Translations under genes and position numbers: made by a program
Assembly: GCF_003985125.1 (NCBI RefSeq)
Contig: NZ_ML133570.1
Span: 186,001-250,000, forward strand
DNA length: 64,000 nt
DNA from: Rhizobium phaseoli
Lineage (GTDB): Bacteria > Pseudomonadota > Alphaproteobacteria > Rhizobiales > Rhizobiaceae
Direction: 5' to 3'
Notes under the pieces: model-generated
Database searches by the model: none
The model's input: the letters and a program-made list of their open reading frames with translations, nothing else
Told to the model about the DNA's origin: nothing
In this document: piece after piece, positions 17,412 to 27,183 of the stretch
How positions within the stretch are numbered: position 1 is the first letter of the stretch
How the letters are laid out: every line of letters begins with the position of its first letter

Positions 17412-18790
17412 AGGCGGCCTATTCCCTCAGGCGCCGGCTGCTCTTCTGGCTGCTCGTCTCCACGGCCGTGATTGGCACGGTGGCGCTTGCCGACACCTAT
17501 CGCGAGGCTGTGCAGACCTCGAACATCGTCTCCGACCGTGTTCTCGCCGGCTCGGCGCTCGCAATCGCCGAACGAGTCGTCGTTGCCGAAGACGGCACGC
17601 TGCAGGTCGATATCCCCTATGTCGCGCTCGAAATGCTGACCTCGGCTGCGCAGGACCGCGTCTTCTACCGCGTCGACGGCCCGCCGGGCCAATTCATCAC
17701 CGGCTACCAGGCTCTGCCGGTCCTGCAGAAGACGCCGAGCGGAGCGGCTGCCTTCGCCGACGACAATTTTCGCGGCGAGCCCATCCGCATCGCCACCCTC
17801 GAACGTTCCGCCTCGACCGGCATCCGCTCGGTGCCCTTCGTCGTGACGGTCGCCGAAACCACCATTGCCCGCCGGCAATTGACCCAGGCGATCCTCGTGC
17901 GCTCGGCATTGCGTCTCGCCGTCATGATCGCCGGAGCGGCGGTCATCGTCTGGATCTCGGTGACGATGGCGCTCCGTCCGCTCTACAAGCTCGGCGACGC
18001 CATCGGCGAGCGCAGTCCTGATGACCTGCACCCGATCGAACAGAGCGTGCCGAGCGAGGTCGAGCCGCTGGTCGATACGGTCAATTCCTTCATGGTCCGC
18101 CTGCAGTCGGCCCTCGATGCGCTGCGCCATTTCACCGGCAATGCCAGCCACCAGCTGCGCACGCCGCTGGCGATCATCCGCACCCAGCTTGCTCTGTCGG
18201 CTCGGGCCGGCTCGCTTGACGAAGCTCAGGCGGCGGCGCTGAAAGGCGACCAGGCCGTCGCCCATGCCGAGCGCATCCTTGCCCAGCTTCTGCTGATGGC
18301 GAAGATCGACGCCGCCACGGCCAAGGAGGCGCTGGCCCCCTCCGCCATCGATCTCGCCGCCCTCGCCCAGGAAATTACCGGCGAACAGATCCCGGCCGCC
18401 GCCATCGCCGGCATCGATCTCGGCTTCGAAGGCGAGAGCCCGGCGATGATCCGCGCCGAGCCGCTGCTGATCGGCGAAATGCTGCGCAATCTTGCCGGCA
18501 ATGCCATCGCCTATGCTGGCAAGGGGGCAGAAGCCACCGTCCGCGTCATCGCCGCCACCGAGACGATCCGCCTGGAGGTCGAAGACAACGGCCCCGGTAT
18601 TCCGCGCGAAAAGCTGGAGGCGGTGCGCCGCCGTTTTTCGCGCGGCAATGAATCCGGCGCGCCCGGCGCCGGCCTCGGCCTTCCCATCGTCGAAGAAATC
18701 GCCAATCTTTTCAACGCCGTCATGACGTTGGAGCCCGGAACGGGCGGCCGCGGGCTGAAGGTGGCCGTTACCTTTGCCAGGGCGTCGTAA
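17408..18790 (+). CDS. tctE: sensor histidine kinase, TctE-like
   Basis: 460 residues: an N-terminal membrane helix ([17 protein letters not shown]), a periplasmic domain of about 150 residues of the 2CSK_N type, a second helix ([20 protein letters not shown]), then HisKA with phospho-accepting His248 in [11 protein letters not shown] and an ATPase domain ([37 protein letters not shown]). It starts within the tctD stop codon. The organic-acid sensing role is inferred from family and from neighbouring tctCBA. Confidence 0.85.
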   Translation: MKAAYSLRRRLLFWLLVSTAVIGTVALADTYREAVQTSNIVSDRVLAGSALAIAERVVVAEDGTLQVDIPYVALEMLTSAAQDRVFYRVDGPPGQFITGYQALPVLQKTPSGAAAFADDNFRGEPIRIATLERSASTGIRSVPFVVTVAETTIARRQLTQAILVRSALRLAVMIAGAAVIVWISVTMALRPLYKLGDAIGERSPDDLHPIEQSVPSEVEPLVDTVNSFMVRLQSALDALRHFTGNASHQLRTPLAIIRTQLALSARAGSLDEAQAAALKGDQAVAHAERILAQLLLMAKIDAATAKEALAPSAIDLAALAQEITGEQIPAAAIAGIDLGFEGESPAMIRAEPLLIGEMLRNLAGNAIAYAGKGAEATVRVIAATETIRLEVEDNGPGIPREKLEAVRRRFSRGNESGAPGAGLGLPIVEEIANLFNAVMTLEPGTGGRGLKVAVTFARAS

Positions 18791-18900
18791 AAGCCGTCGC
18801 CACCCCGGCCTTTCCACCTTGCTTTCTTTCGCTGCATTGCACAGACTGGCTTTGGGAACAGCAAGACGCACGACGATGCGCGCCGGATAAAAAGAGAAAT

Positions 18901-21900
18901 ATGTCGATCAAAGCCAGCATCTATCATCTGACGCATTATATTTACGACAAGCCGGTTCGCCTCGGCCCCCAGATAATCCGGTTGAAACCGGCCTCGCATT
19001 CGAAGACACGGGTGCTCAGCCACTCGCTGAAGGTCACGCCTTCCAACCATTTCGTCAATTTGCAGCAGGATCCCTACGGCAACTATCTCGCCCGCTACGT
19101 CTTCCCGGACCCGGTGACGGAGTTCAAGATCGAGGTCGACCTCGTCGCCGACATGACGGTCTACAATCCCTTCGACTTCTTCGTCGAAGAAGAAGCGACC
19201 AAGTGGCCCTTCGATTATCCTGAAACGATCCGCGAGGATCTGTCGATCTACATGACGCCCGAGCCGGCCGGGCCGCGCCTGAAGGCGCTGCTGCCGACGC
19301 TCGACTGGTCGCCGGGCCAGGCGACGATCGATATGGTCGTCGCCCTCAATGCCCGCCTGCAGCGGCAGATCGGCTATGTCATCCGCATGGAGGCCGGCGT
19401 CCAGACGCCGGAGGAGACGCTGGAAAGCGCCACGGGTTCCTGCCGCGACACCAGCTGGCTGCTCGTCCAGATTCTCCGTCATCTCGGCCTTGCCGCCCGC
19501 TTCGTCTCCGGTTACCTCATCCAGCTGACGCCGGATCTGAAGGCGCTCGACGGCCCCTCGGGTACCGAGGTCGATTTCACCGATCTGCATGCCTGGGCCG
19601 AGGTCTATCTGCCCGGCGCCGGCTGGGTCGGCCTCGACCCGACCTCCGGCCTCCTGACCGGCGAAAGCCATATTCCGCTGGCCGCCACGCCGCATTACCG
19701 CAATGCCGCGCCGATCTCCGGCGGTTACTTCGGCGAGGCCGAAACCGAATTCGCCTTCGACATGAAGGTCTCGCGCGTCGCTGAACACCCGCGCATCACC
19801 AAGCCCTTCTCCGACGACAGCTGGGAGGAGCTCAACGAACTCGGCGAAAAGGTCGACCGTGTTCTTGAGGCCGAGGATGTGCAGCTGACAATGGGCGGCG
19901 AGCCGACTTTCGTCTCGATCGACGATTTCCAGTCCGACGAGTGGAATACCGCCGCCGTCGGACCGACCAAGCGCGAAAAGGCCGACACGCTCATCCGCCG
20001 CCTGCGCGACCGCTTTGCGCCGAACGGCTTTCTGCACTACGGACAGGGCAAATGGTATCCCGGCGAAAGTCTGCCGCGCTGGACCTTCTCGCTCTACTGG
20101 CGCAAAGACGGCCTGCCGATCTGGTCCAACGACAATCTCGTCGCCACCGAAGGCCGCAACTACCAGGTGTCGGAGGACGATGCCGGCCGCCTGCTGACGG
20201 CCATCGCCGGCGAACTCGACCTTGCACCGGAATATGTCACGCCCGCTTTCGAGGATCCGGCGGAATGGCTGGTCAAGGAAGCGAGCCTGCCCGATAATGT
20301 CGATCCCTCCAATTCTAAGCTTGAGGATGCCGAGGAACGCAGCCGCATCGCCCGCGTCTTCGATCGCGGATTGACGCGCCCGACCGGCTACGTGCTGCCT
20401 GTCCAGGCCTGGAATGCGCGCGCCAGCGGCCGCACGTGGACGAGCGAGAAATGGTCGACGCGGCGTGGCCGCATCTTCCTCGTGCCGGGCGACAGCCCGG
20501 TTGGCTATCGCCTGCCGCTCGATTCGCTCGCCTATATCCCGCCATCGCGATATCCCTATATCAATCCGCTCGATCCCTTCGTTGAGCGGCCCGAGCTGCC
20601 GGATTTCGGGCAGGATAGCGGACGCGCGCTGCAGGCAGCGCACTTCCAGCCCTTCAACGGCCAGCAACCGATCACGCCACAATCGGCCAACGAGATCGGC
20701 GGCCATGTCCGCACCGCGCTTTCCGTTGAACCCCGCGACGGCCGCCTCTGCATCTTCATGCCGCCGACAGAAACACTTGAAGATTATCTCGATCTTGTCG
20801 CCTCGGCCGAACGCGCGGCCGCCGCATTGGATCTGCCCGTCCACATCGAAGGCTATCCGCCGCCGCAGGACGAGCGGATCAACGTCATCCGCGTCGCTCC
20901 CGATCCCGGTGTCATCGAGGTCAACATCCACCCGTCCTCGACATGGAGGGATACGGTCGACATCACCACGGCGATCTATGAGGAGGCCCGCGCCAGCCGG
21001 CTCGGCGCCGACAAGTTCATGATCGACGGCCGCCATACCGGCACCGGCGGCGGCAACCATGTCGTCGTGGGCTCCGCCAATCCGAACAACAGCCCTTTCC
21101 TGCGCCGTCCCGATCTCCTGAAGAGCGTCGTCCTGCACTGGCAGCGTCATCCCTCGCTGTCCTACCTGTTCTCCGGCCTGTTCATCGGCCCGACCAGCCA
21201 GGCGCCGCGCATCGACGAGGCCCGTCATGACAGCCTTTACGAGCTGGAGATTGCCCTGGCGCAGATCGCGCCGCCCGGCCGCGGCCAAAAGCCTCTGCCC
21301 TGGCTCGTCGACCGCCTGTTCCGCAACCTGCTGACCGACGTCACCGGCAATACCCACCGCGCCGAGATCTGCATCGACAAGCTGTTCTCGCCCGACGGTC
21401 CGACCGGCAGGCTCGGCCTCATCGAGTTCCGCGGCTTCGAGATGCCGCCGAACGCGCGCATGTCGCTTGCCCAGCAATTGCTGGTGCGCGCGCTGATCGC
21501 CCGGTTCTGGACAAACCCCGTCGACGGCAAGTTCGTCCGTTGGGGCACGACCCTGCACGACCGTTTCATGCTGCCGCATTTCGTCTGGGCCGATTTTCTC
21601 GACGTGCTCGCCGACCTTCGCGAAAACGGCTTCGATCTCAGCCCCGAATGGTTCAAGGCGCAGCTCGAATTCCGCTTCCCCTTCTGCGGCGAAGTCGAAT
21701 ATGAAGGCTCGAAGCTGGAACTGCGCCAGGCGCTGGAACCGTGGCATGTCATGGGCGAGCAAGGCGCGATCGGCGGCACGGTGCGCTATGTCGATTCGTC
21801 GGTCGAGCGCCTTCAGGTGCGGTTCGAAACCAGCAATACGGCTCGCTACACGGTCACTTGCAACGGCCGCACCCTGCCGCTGACGCCGACCGGCACTTCC

Positions 21901-22224
21901 GGCGTATCGGTCGCCGGCGTCCGCTACAAGGCATGGCAGCCGGCCTCGGGCCTGCACCCCGTCCTGCCGGTCAACACGCCTTTGACATTTGACATTTATG
22001 ATACATGGTCGAAGCGTTCGATCGGCGGCTGCATCTATCATGTTGCCCATCCGGGCGGCCGGACCTATGACACCTTCCCGGTCAACGGCAACGAGGCGGA
22101 AGCAAGGCGGCTCGCCCGGTTCGAGCCGTGGGGACATACGGCGGGCGGCTATATTCCGCGCGCCGAGACGGGTTCGCCGGAATTCCCGCTGACGCTGGAT
22201 CTGCGGCGGCCCGCCGGAATTTGA
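18901..22224 (+). CDS. transglutaminase-like peptidase fused to DUF2126 (carboxylate-amine ligase fold)
   Basis: 1107 residues. The N-terminal 80 residues are the bacterial transglutaminase N domain ([18 protein letters not shown]). The transglutaminase core follows, with Cys181 (TGSCRDTSW), His230 ([11 protein letters not shown]) and Asp246 (VGLDPTSG). From about residue 290 to the end is DUF2126, with blocks such as [25 protein letters not shown] and [16 protein letters not shown]; comparative work places DUF2126 in the glutamine-synthetase/GCS2-like ligase fold. No signal peptide, so cytosolic. First gene of an operon with an ATP-grasp protein and a second transglutaminase; the family set is thought to make and trim a peptide modification, but no substrate is known. 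Confidence 0.9.
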   Translation: MSIKASIYHLTHYIYDKPVRLGPQIIRLKPASHSKTRVLSHSLKVTPSNHFVNLQQDPYGNYLARYVFPDPVTEFKIEVDLVADMTVYNPFDFFVEEEATKWPFDYPETIREDLSIYMTPEPAGPRLKALLPTLDWSPGQATIDMVVALNARLQRQIGYVIRMEAGVQTPEETLESATGSCRDTSWLLVQILRHLGLAARFVSGYLIQLTPDLKALDGPSGTEVDFTDLHAWAEVYLPGAGWVGLDPTSGLLTGESHIPLAATPHYRNAAPISGGYFGEAETEFAFDMKVSRVAEHPRITKPFSDDSWEELNELGEKVDRVLEAEDVQLTMGGEPTFVSIDDFQSDEWNTAAVGPTKREKADTLIRRLRDRFAPNGFLHYGQGKWYPGESLPRWTFSLYWRKDGLPIWSNDNLVATEGRNYQVSEDDAGRLLTAIAGELDLAPEYVTPAFEDPAEWLVKEASLPDNVDPSNSKLEDAEERSRIARVFDRGLTRPTGYVLPVQAWNARASGRTWTSEKWSTRRGRIFLVPGDSPVGYRLPLDSLAYIPPSRYPYINPLDPFVERPELPDFGQDSGRALQAAHFQPFNGQQPITPQSANEIGGHVRTALSVEPRDGRLCIFMPPTETLEDYLDLVASAERAAAALDLPVHIEGYPPPQDERINVIRVAPDPGVIEVNIHPSSTWRDTVDITTAIYEEARASRLGADKFMIDGRHTGTGGGNHVVVGSANPNNSPFLRRPDLLKSVVLHWQRHPSLSYLFSGLFIGPTSQAPRIDEARHDSLYELEIALAQIAPPGRGQKPLPWLVDRLFRNLLTDVTGNTHRAEICIDKLFSPDGPTGRLGLIEFRGFEMPPNARMSLAQQLLVRALIARFWTNPVDGKFVRWGTTLHDRFMLPHFVWADFLDVLADLRENGFDLSPEWFKAQLEFRFPFCGEVEYEGSKLELRQALEPWHVMGEQGAIGGTVRYVDSSVERLQVRFETSNTARYTVTCNGRTLPLTPTGTSGVSVAGVRYKAWQPASGLHPVLPVNTPLTFDIYDTWSKRSIGGCIYHVAHPGGRTYDTFPVNGNEAEARRLARFEPWGHTAGGYIPRAETGSPEFPLTLDLRRPAGI

Positions 22225-22271
22225 GCGGGTCGAGGCCGAGGGCTGACACCGGGGTTGGGATGTGAGTTTTG

Positions 22272-24689
22272 ATGGGTAAAAGGCCCGCAGCGGAGCGCAA
22301 GGGTGAGGCAGAGGATCGCATCGGCAAGGATGCGGCCTTCGACTATGCACCGCTTCCCGGCACCGCCGACGAGATGGTCGACAACAATGGCGTCGTTCGC
22401 CCTGTCTGGCAGCGTTTCCTCTCGCATCTGAGTGCGATGCCGGAAAAGGATCTCGCCGAACGTTTCGCCCGGGCCGACCGTTATCTCAGGGATGCCGGCG
22501 TCTTCTACCGCGCCTATGGCAGCAAGGGCACCGGCGAACGCGCCTGGCCGATCTCACATATTCCAGTGCTGATCGACGAGCGCGAATGGCAGGCGCTGTC
22601 GGCGGGCCTGGTCCAGCGCGCCGATCTCCTGGAAGCGATCGTTGCCGATATCTATGGCGACAACCGGCTGGTGGAGGAAGGCGTCCTCCCGCCGGCGCTG
22701 ATCGCCGCCAATCCCGAATTCCAGCGCCCGCTCTCCGGCATCAGACCGGCATCCGGCCACTATCTGCATTTCTGCGCCTTCGAGATCGGCCGCGGGCCTG
22801 ACGGCAACTGGTGGGTGCTCGCCGACAGGACGCAGGCGCCGTCGGGCGCCGGCTTCGCGCTGGAAAGCCGCGTCGCCACCACCCGAGCCTTCTCGGATAT
22901 CTACGCCGAAACCCCGGTCCACCGCCTCGCCTCCTTTTTCGGTGCCTTCCGCGACGCGCTGCAGGACATGAAGCATTCCGGCGACGACCGCATCGCCGTG
23001 CTGACTCCGGGCCCGGCCAACGAGACCTATTACGAACACGCCTATATTGCCCGTTATCTCGGCTTCATGCTGCTCGAGGGCGAGGATCTCACTGTCGTCA
23101 AGGGCCGCGTCATGGTGCGCACCGTCGCCGGCCTGAAGCCGATCGGCGTGCTCTGGCGCCGTCTCGATTCTGCCTTCGCCGATCCGCTGGAACTGAACCA
23201 GAATTCGCATATCGGCACGCCCGGCCTCGTCGAAGCCTTGCGCACCGAAAGCGTCACCATCGTCAATGCGCTCGGCACCGGCATTCTCGAAACCCGGGCG
23301 CTTCTGGCCTTCATGCCGACCATCTGCCGCCGTCTGTTGGGGCAGGATCTGCGACTGCCCTCGATTGCGACCTGGTGGTGCGGCCAGGAGGAAGAGCGCG
23401 AGCACGTCGCCAAGAATATCGAGAAGATGGTGATCGGCCCGGCCTATTCCCGGGCGCCCTTCTTCGACGACGACGGCGAATCCGTGCTCGGCTCATCGCT
23501 ACGGGCGACCGCCAGGGATTCCATCACCGACTGGCTGAGTTCGGACGGTCCGAAGCTGGTCGGCCAGGAGGTCGTCACTCTCTCGACGACACCAGCCTGG
23601 GTGGACGGTAAGCTGGTGCCGCGGCCGATGTCGCTGCGCGTCTTCGCCGCCCGCACCGCCAACGGCTGGCAGATCATGCCCGGTGGTTTTGCCCGCATCG
23701 GCTCCGGCGCCGACGTCGCGGCGATCGCCATGCAGTCGGGCGGCGCGGCCGCCGATGTCTGGATCGTCAGCGACAAACCGGTCGAGCGCCATACGCTGCT
23801 GCCGGCCGAAGGCAGCTTCACCCGCAACATGCCGGGCAGCCTGCCCAGCCGGGCGGCCGACAACCTGTTCTGGCTCGGCCGCTATATCGAACGCGCCGAA
23901 GGGGCGTTGCGCATCCTGCGCGCCTGGCATGCACGTTATGCCGAGGCCGCCGATCCGAGCCAGCCGCTGCTCGCCGACGTCTCGGCCTATCTCGCCGCCG
24001 TCGATATCGATACGGCGGAAGCCGTGCCGGAAACGCTGCTGCGCAACATCGACAGCGCGGTTTATTCGGCGAGCAACATCCGCGACCGTTTCTCGCCGGA
24101 TGGCTGGCTGGCGCTCAACGATCTCGCCAAGACCGCCCGCCGTTTCCGTGTCACCGTCTCTGCCGGCGACGATGCCAGCCATGCGATGACGATCCTTCTG
24201 CGCAAGCTTGCCGGCTTTGCCGGCCTTGTGCACGAGAACATGTACCGCTTCATGGGCTGGCGTTTCCTCTCGCTCGGCCGTTATATCGAACGCGGCCTGC
24301 ACATGACCCGCCTGCTCGGCCACATGTCCGGCCCGGAGGCGCCCGACGGCGCGCTCGACATGCTGCTGGAGATCGGCGACAGCGTCATGACCCACCGCCG
24401 CCGCTACAACGTCAACACGGCGCGGCTGACTGTCACCGATCTGCTGGCGCTCGATCCGCTCAACCCGCGCTCGGTGCTCTTCCAGGTGAACGAAATCCAT
24501 CACGAAGTCGAGCAACTGCCGAATGCCCTGATCAACGGCCAGATGTCGCCCTTCTACCGCGAGGCGATGCGGCTTCATTCCGGCCTGGCGGTGATGACGC
24601 CGGAGGGCATGGGAGCCGAGGTCTATCAGCGGCTCGAACGCGAATTGGAGCAGCTTTCCGACCTGCTCGCCCAGACCTATCTCGGGTGA
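22272..24689 (+). CDS. circularly permuted ATP-grasp protein fused to alpha-E domain
   Basis: 805 residues from ATG 22272; a TTG immediately precedes it in frame. The N-terminal 480 residues are a CP_ATPgrasp domain (DUF404/DUF407): FYRAYGSKGTGERAWPISHIPVLI, DIYGDNRLVEEGVLPPALI, LTPGPANETYYEHAYIARYLGF and VKGRVMVRTVAGLKPIGVLWRRLD. The C-terminal 310 residues are the helical alpha-E domain (DUF403): LPSRAADNLFWLGRYIERAEGALR and MYRFMGWRFLSLGRYIERGLHMTRLL, an internal repeat. The ATP-grasp part should form amide bonds using ATP. It sits 47 bp after the DUF2126 gene and overlaps the next gene by four bases. Confidence 0.9.
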   Translation: MGKRPAAERKGEAEDRIGKDAAFDYAPLPGTADEMVDNNGVVRPVWQRFLSHLSAMPEKDLAERFARADRYLRDAGVFYRAYGSKGTGERAWPISHIPVLIDEREWQALSAGLVQRADLLEAIVADIYGDNRLVEEGVLPPALIAANPEFQRPLSGIRPASGHYLHFCAFEIGRGPDGNWWVLADRTQAPSGAGFALESRVATTRAFSDIYAETPVHRLASFFGAFRDALQDMKHSGDDRIAVLTPGPANETYYEHAYIARYLGFMLLEGEDLTVVKGRVMVRTVAGLKPIGVLWRRLDSAFADPLELNQNSHIGTPGLVEALRTESVTIVNALGTGILETRALLAFMPTICRRLLGQDLRLPSIATWWCGQEEEREHVAKNIEKMVIGPAYSRAPFFDDDGESVLGSSLRATARDSITDWLSSDGPKLVGQEVVTLSTTPAWVDGKLVPRPMSLRVFAARTANGWQIMPGGFARIGSGADVAAIAMQSGGAAADVWIVSDKPVERHTLLPAEGSFTRNMPGSLPSRAADNLFWLGRYIERAEGALRILRAWHARYAEAADPSQPLLADVSAYLAAVDIDTAEAVPETLLRNIDSAVYSASNIRDRFSPDGWLALNDLAKTARRFRVTVSAGDDASHAMTILLRKLAGFAGLVHENMYRFMGWRFLSLGRYIERGLHMTRLLGHMSGPEAPDGALDMLLEIGDSVMTHRRRYNVNTARLTVTDLLALDPLNPRSVLFQVNEIHHEVEQLPNALINGQMSPFYREAMRLHSGLAVMTPEGMGAEVYQRLERELEQLSDLLAQTYLG

Positions 24690-25573
24690 CGACAGTGCTC
24701 TACGATCTCTCGCTCCGCATGGGTTACAGCTACGACGCGCCGGCCTCCGGCGCTCGCCACGTCATGCGCCTGATGCCACTGTCGCTGACCAACCGGCAAC
24801 GCCTGGTCGCCGGATCGATCACCATTTCGCCGACGCCGGACGAGCAGTCGCATTTCGTCGATTTCTTTCAACACCCCGCCACCTCCTTCATGCTGCGCGC
24901 TCCGCACGAGGCGCTCGACATTCGCATGCAGGCCCGCGTGCAGGTCGAAAGTCAGCCGATCGCCGCCGATTTCTCTCCGCTGCTTGCCGACCTGCCCGAG
25001 GAGATAGCAGGCATCTGGTCGCTGGCGCCGGATTCGCCGCACCACTTCCTCGGCGACAGCCCGCGTCTGACGCAGATGCGTGAAATCGCCGACTATGCAC
25101 GAAGCTGCGCCAAGCCCGATCTGACGGCGATGCAGATCGCCCATGCGCTCTGCACCCGCATCAACAAGGATTTCACCTACGATTCCGACGCGACGACCGT
25201 CGATACGACGCCGCTCGAGGCGTTCAAGCTGAAGCGCGGCGTCTGCCAGGATTTTACCCACATCATGATCCTGGCGCTGCGAAGCCTCGGCATTCCGGCG
25301 GGTTACGTCTCCGGTTTCCTGCGCACCATTCCGCCGCCTGGCAAGGAACGGCTGGAAGGGGCGGATGCCATGCATGCCTGGGTCAGGATCTGGTGCGGCG
25401 AGACGATCGGCTGGATCGAGCTCGACCCGACCAACGACATCCCCGCCGGCATGGATCACATCGTCGTCGCCTATGGCCGCGACTATTCCGACGTCGTCCC
25501 TGTTATCGGCGTGTTGAAAAGCTATGGCAGCCAACGCGCCGTCCAGGCGGTCGATGTGATCCCGCTAAAATAA
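24686..25573 (+). CDS. transglutaminase-like cysteine peptidase
   Basis: Up to 295 residues from GTG 24686, which overlaps the previous stop; a GTG at 24695 (LYDLSLRMGYSYDAPA) gives the family's common N-terminus and is an equal alternative. An N-terminal beta domain is followed by the catalytic core: Cys187 (RGVCQDFTHIM), His230 (ADAMHAWVRIW) and Asp247 (IELDPTND). No signal peptide. Bacterial members of this family are believed to be peptidases rather than cross-linkers. Its tight coupling to the ATP-grasp gene suggests it removes or processes the product of the two ligase-fold enzymes. Confidence 0.88.
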   Translation: MTTVLYDLSLRMGYSYDAPASGARHVMRLMPLSLTNRQRLVAGSITISPTPDEQSHFVDFFQHPATSFMLRAPHEALDIRMQARVQVESQPIAADFSPLLADLPEEIAGIWSLAPDSPHHFLGDSPRLTQMREIADYARSCAKPDLTAMQIAHALCTRINKDFTYDSDATTVDTTPLEAFKLKRGVCQDFTHIMILALRSLGIPAGYVSGFLRTIPPPGKERLEGADAMHAWVRIWCGETIGWIELDPTNDIPAGMDHIVVAYGRDYSDVVPVIGVLKSYGSQRAVQAVDVIPLK

Positions 25574-25683
25574 GCCAATCCCAAAACTGGAAAAAACCGA
25601 CGATTCGTTAAAATTCGATTGACGCCGTAAGGGCGCCGTAAAGAACCAGCGTGCGTTAATCACCTCACAGGGTTTCCAGTTGG

Positions 25684-26913
25684 GTGAACATGATGAGCAC
25701 CTCCTTTTTGCATCCCTGCCTGCGTCGCATGTTCAGCGATCGAGGCGGTAATTTCGGTATCATGACGGCGATTTTGGCGCCGGTTCTTCTCGGCGCTGCC
25801 GGCATGGCGATCCAGGTCGGCGATATGCTGATCTCCAAGCAGCAACTGCAGGAAGCAGCCGACTCCGCGGCGCTTGCGACCGCCACCGCACTAGCGAACG
25901 GCACCATCCAAACCTCTCAGGCCGAGGCCTTCGCGCGCAATTTCGTCGCAGGGCAAATGGCGAATTATCTGCAAAGCGGCGTCGATATCAAAAGCGCGAC
26001 GGGCGTCACCGTGCAGACGAGCACATCGGGAAATTCGACATCCTACCAGGTAACGGTTTCGCCGGCCTACGACCTGACGGTCAATCCGCTGATGCAAGCA
26101 GTCGGTTTCACCACGCAGCACCTTTCGACATCAGGCACGACAGTCGGCGGCCATTCGCAGACTAAGGGCTCGATCTCGATGTATCTCGCACTCGATAAAT
26201 CGGGGTCGATGGGAGATCCGACCGCCACCACCACGACGGAATCATACACCTATAAATGCAACCCTCACCCCAACAAAAACGGCAAGACAATCTACGACAC
26301 CTGCACCGGCACGCGCACGCGTTATTACACAAAAATAGAAGCGCTGAAGCTCGCCGCTGGCGATCTTTTTGATCAGCTCAATAGCGCGGATCCCAATGCC
26401 GAATATGTACGCACAGGCGCGGTGTCCTACGATATCGTTGAATACCCGGCCAGCAGTCTCGCCTGGGGAACTACCGCCGTCTCAGGCTACGTCAACGCAC
26501 TTCAAGCGGATGGCGGCACAAACTCTAGTGGCGCGATGAACACGGCCTATCTATCCTTAACGGCTAAGAACGCTGCGGGGAATGACGCAGAAAACGCCGC
26601 CCACCAGCAGAAAACCGGTCAGGTACCCAAGAAGTACATCGTCTTCATGACGGACGGCGACAATAACAATGATCCCAGCGGCGGCCGTTCCTACGACACC
26701 GCGACGAAGAAGACATGCGACGACGCGAAATCGAAAGGCATCGAAATCTATACGATCGCTTTCATGGCGCCCGCGGGCGGACAGGCGCTGCTGCATTATT
26801 GCGCTTCCGACGACTCCCATTATTTCCAGGCGGAAAAAATGGAAGACCTCCTCGCCGCCTTCAAGGCGATCGGAGCGAAGGCATCGTCGCAGCTGACGCG
26901 CCTGACGAACTGA
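25684..26913 (+). CDS. VWA-domain protein with Tad-like N-terminal membrane anchor
   Basis: Up to 409 residues from GTG 25684; ATGs at 25690 and 25693 are alternatives. The N-terminus (RGGNFGIMTAILAPVLLGAAGMAIQVGDMLISKQQLQEAADSAAL) is a TadG/Flp-pilus-associated anchor: one membrane helix followed by the Q-LQ-AADSAALA motif. From about residue 155 comes a von Willebrand A domain with the metal site DKSGSMG and, later, FMTDGDNNND. An inserted Cys pair (YKCNPHPNKNG..YDTCTG) lies after the MIDAS. These proteins face the periplasm or surface and have been linked to adhesion or pilus assembly; no tad genes adjoin it. Confidence 0.82.
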   Translation: MNMMSTSFLHPCLRRMFSDRGGNFGIMTAILAPVLLGAAGMAIQVGDMLISKQQLQEAADSAALATATALANGTIQTSQAEAFARNFVAGQMANYLQSGVDIKSATGVTVQTSTSGNSTSYQVTVSPAYDLTVNPLMQAVGFTTQHLSTSGTTVGGHSQTKGSISMYLALDKSGSMGDPTATTTTESYTYKCNPHPNKNGKTIYDTCTGTRTRYYTKIEALKLAAGDLFDQLNSADPNAEYVRTGAVSYDIVEYPASSLAWGTTAVSGYVNALQADGGTNSSGAMNTAYLSLTAKNAAGNDAENAAHQQKTGQVPKKYIVFMTDGDNNNDPSGGRSYDTATKKTCDDAKSKGIEIYTIAFMAPAGGQALLHYCASDDSHYFQAEKMEDLLAAFKAIGAKASSQLTRLTN

Positions 26914-26938
26914 TAGAACGCTCGACAGACAACAAACA

Positions 26939-26980
26939 AAAAGCCGCGTCGGACCAGACCGCCGCGGCTTTTTTGTTTTT
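26939..26980 (+). terminator. intrinsic terminator after the VWA gene
   Basis: AAAGCCGCG / CGCGGCTTT stem with a 14-base loop, then TTTTGTTTTT. Confidence 0.85.
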
Positions 26981-27077
26981 GTGCCGGCATCAGATCGGGA
27001 AAATCCATTGAAATCAATCCCCTTGAACGGCGTGCATATGAAGGTTTCGCAAATTTTTCGTTTGTCCAAATCCTTTG

Positions 27078-27106
27078 TTGCAAGTGCTTCCTAACGATGC
27101 ATAAAC
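27078..27106 (+). promoter_or_regulatory. possible promoter of the glg operon
   Basis: TTGCAA (27078-27083), 17 bases, ATAAAC (27101-27106), 78 bases before the glgP ATG. A moderate match only; it is the best pair in the 200-base gap. Confidence 0.3.
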
Positions 27107-27183
27107 TGTGGCCAGCGCAGCGACAAATCGATTAAATCAGGCATAACACCCTGAAACCAAATTAAAATTGGCGAGATCTGACC

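Noticed and set aside
18511..22350. 1279-residue minus-strand open frame
   Set aside because: Antisense shadow of the DUF2126 gene caused by high-GC codon bias; low-complexity Arg/Ala/Gly/Asp text, no family motif, sense strand has clear domains.
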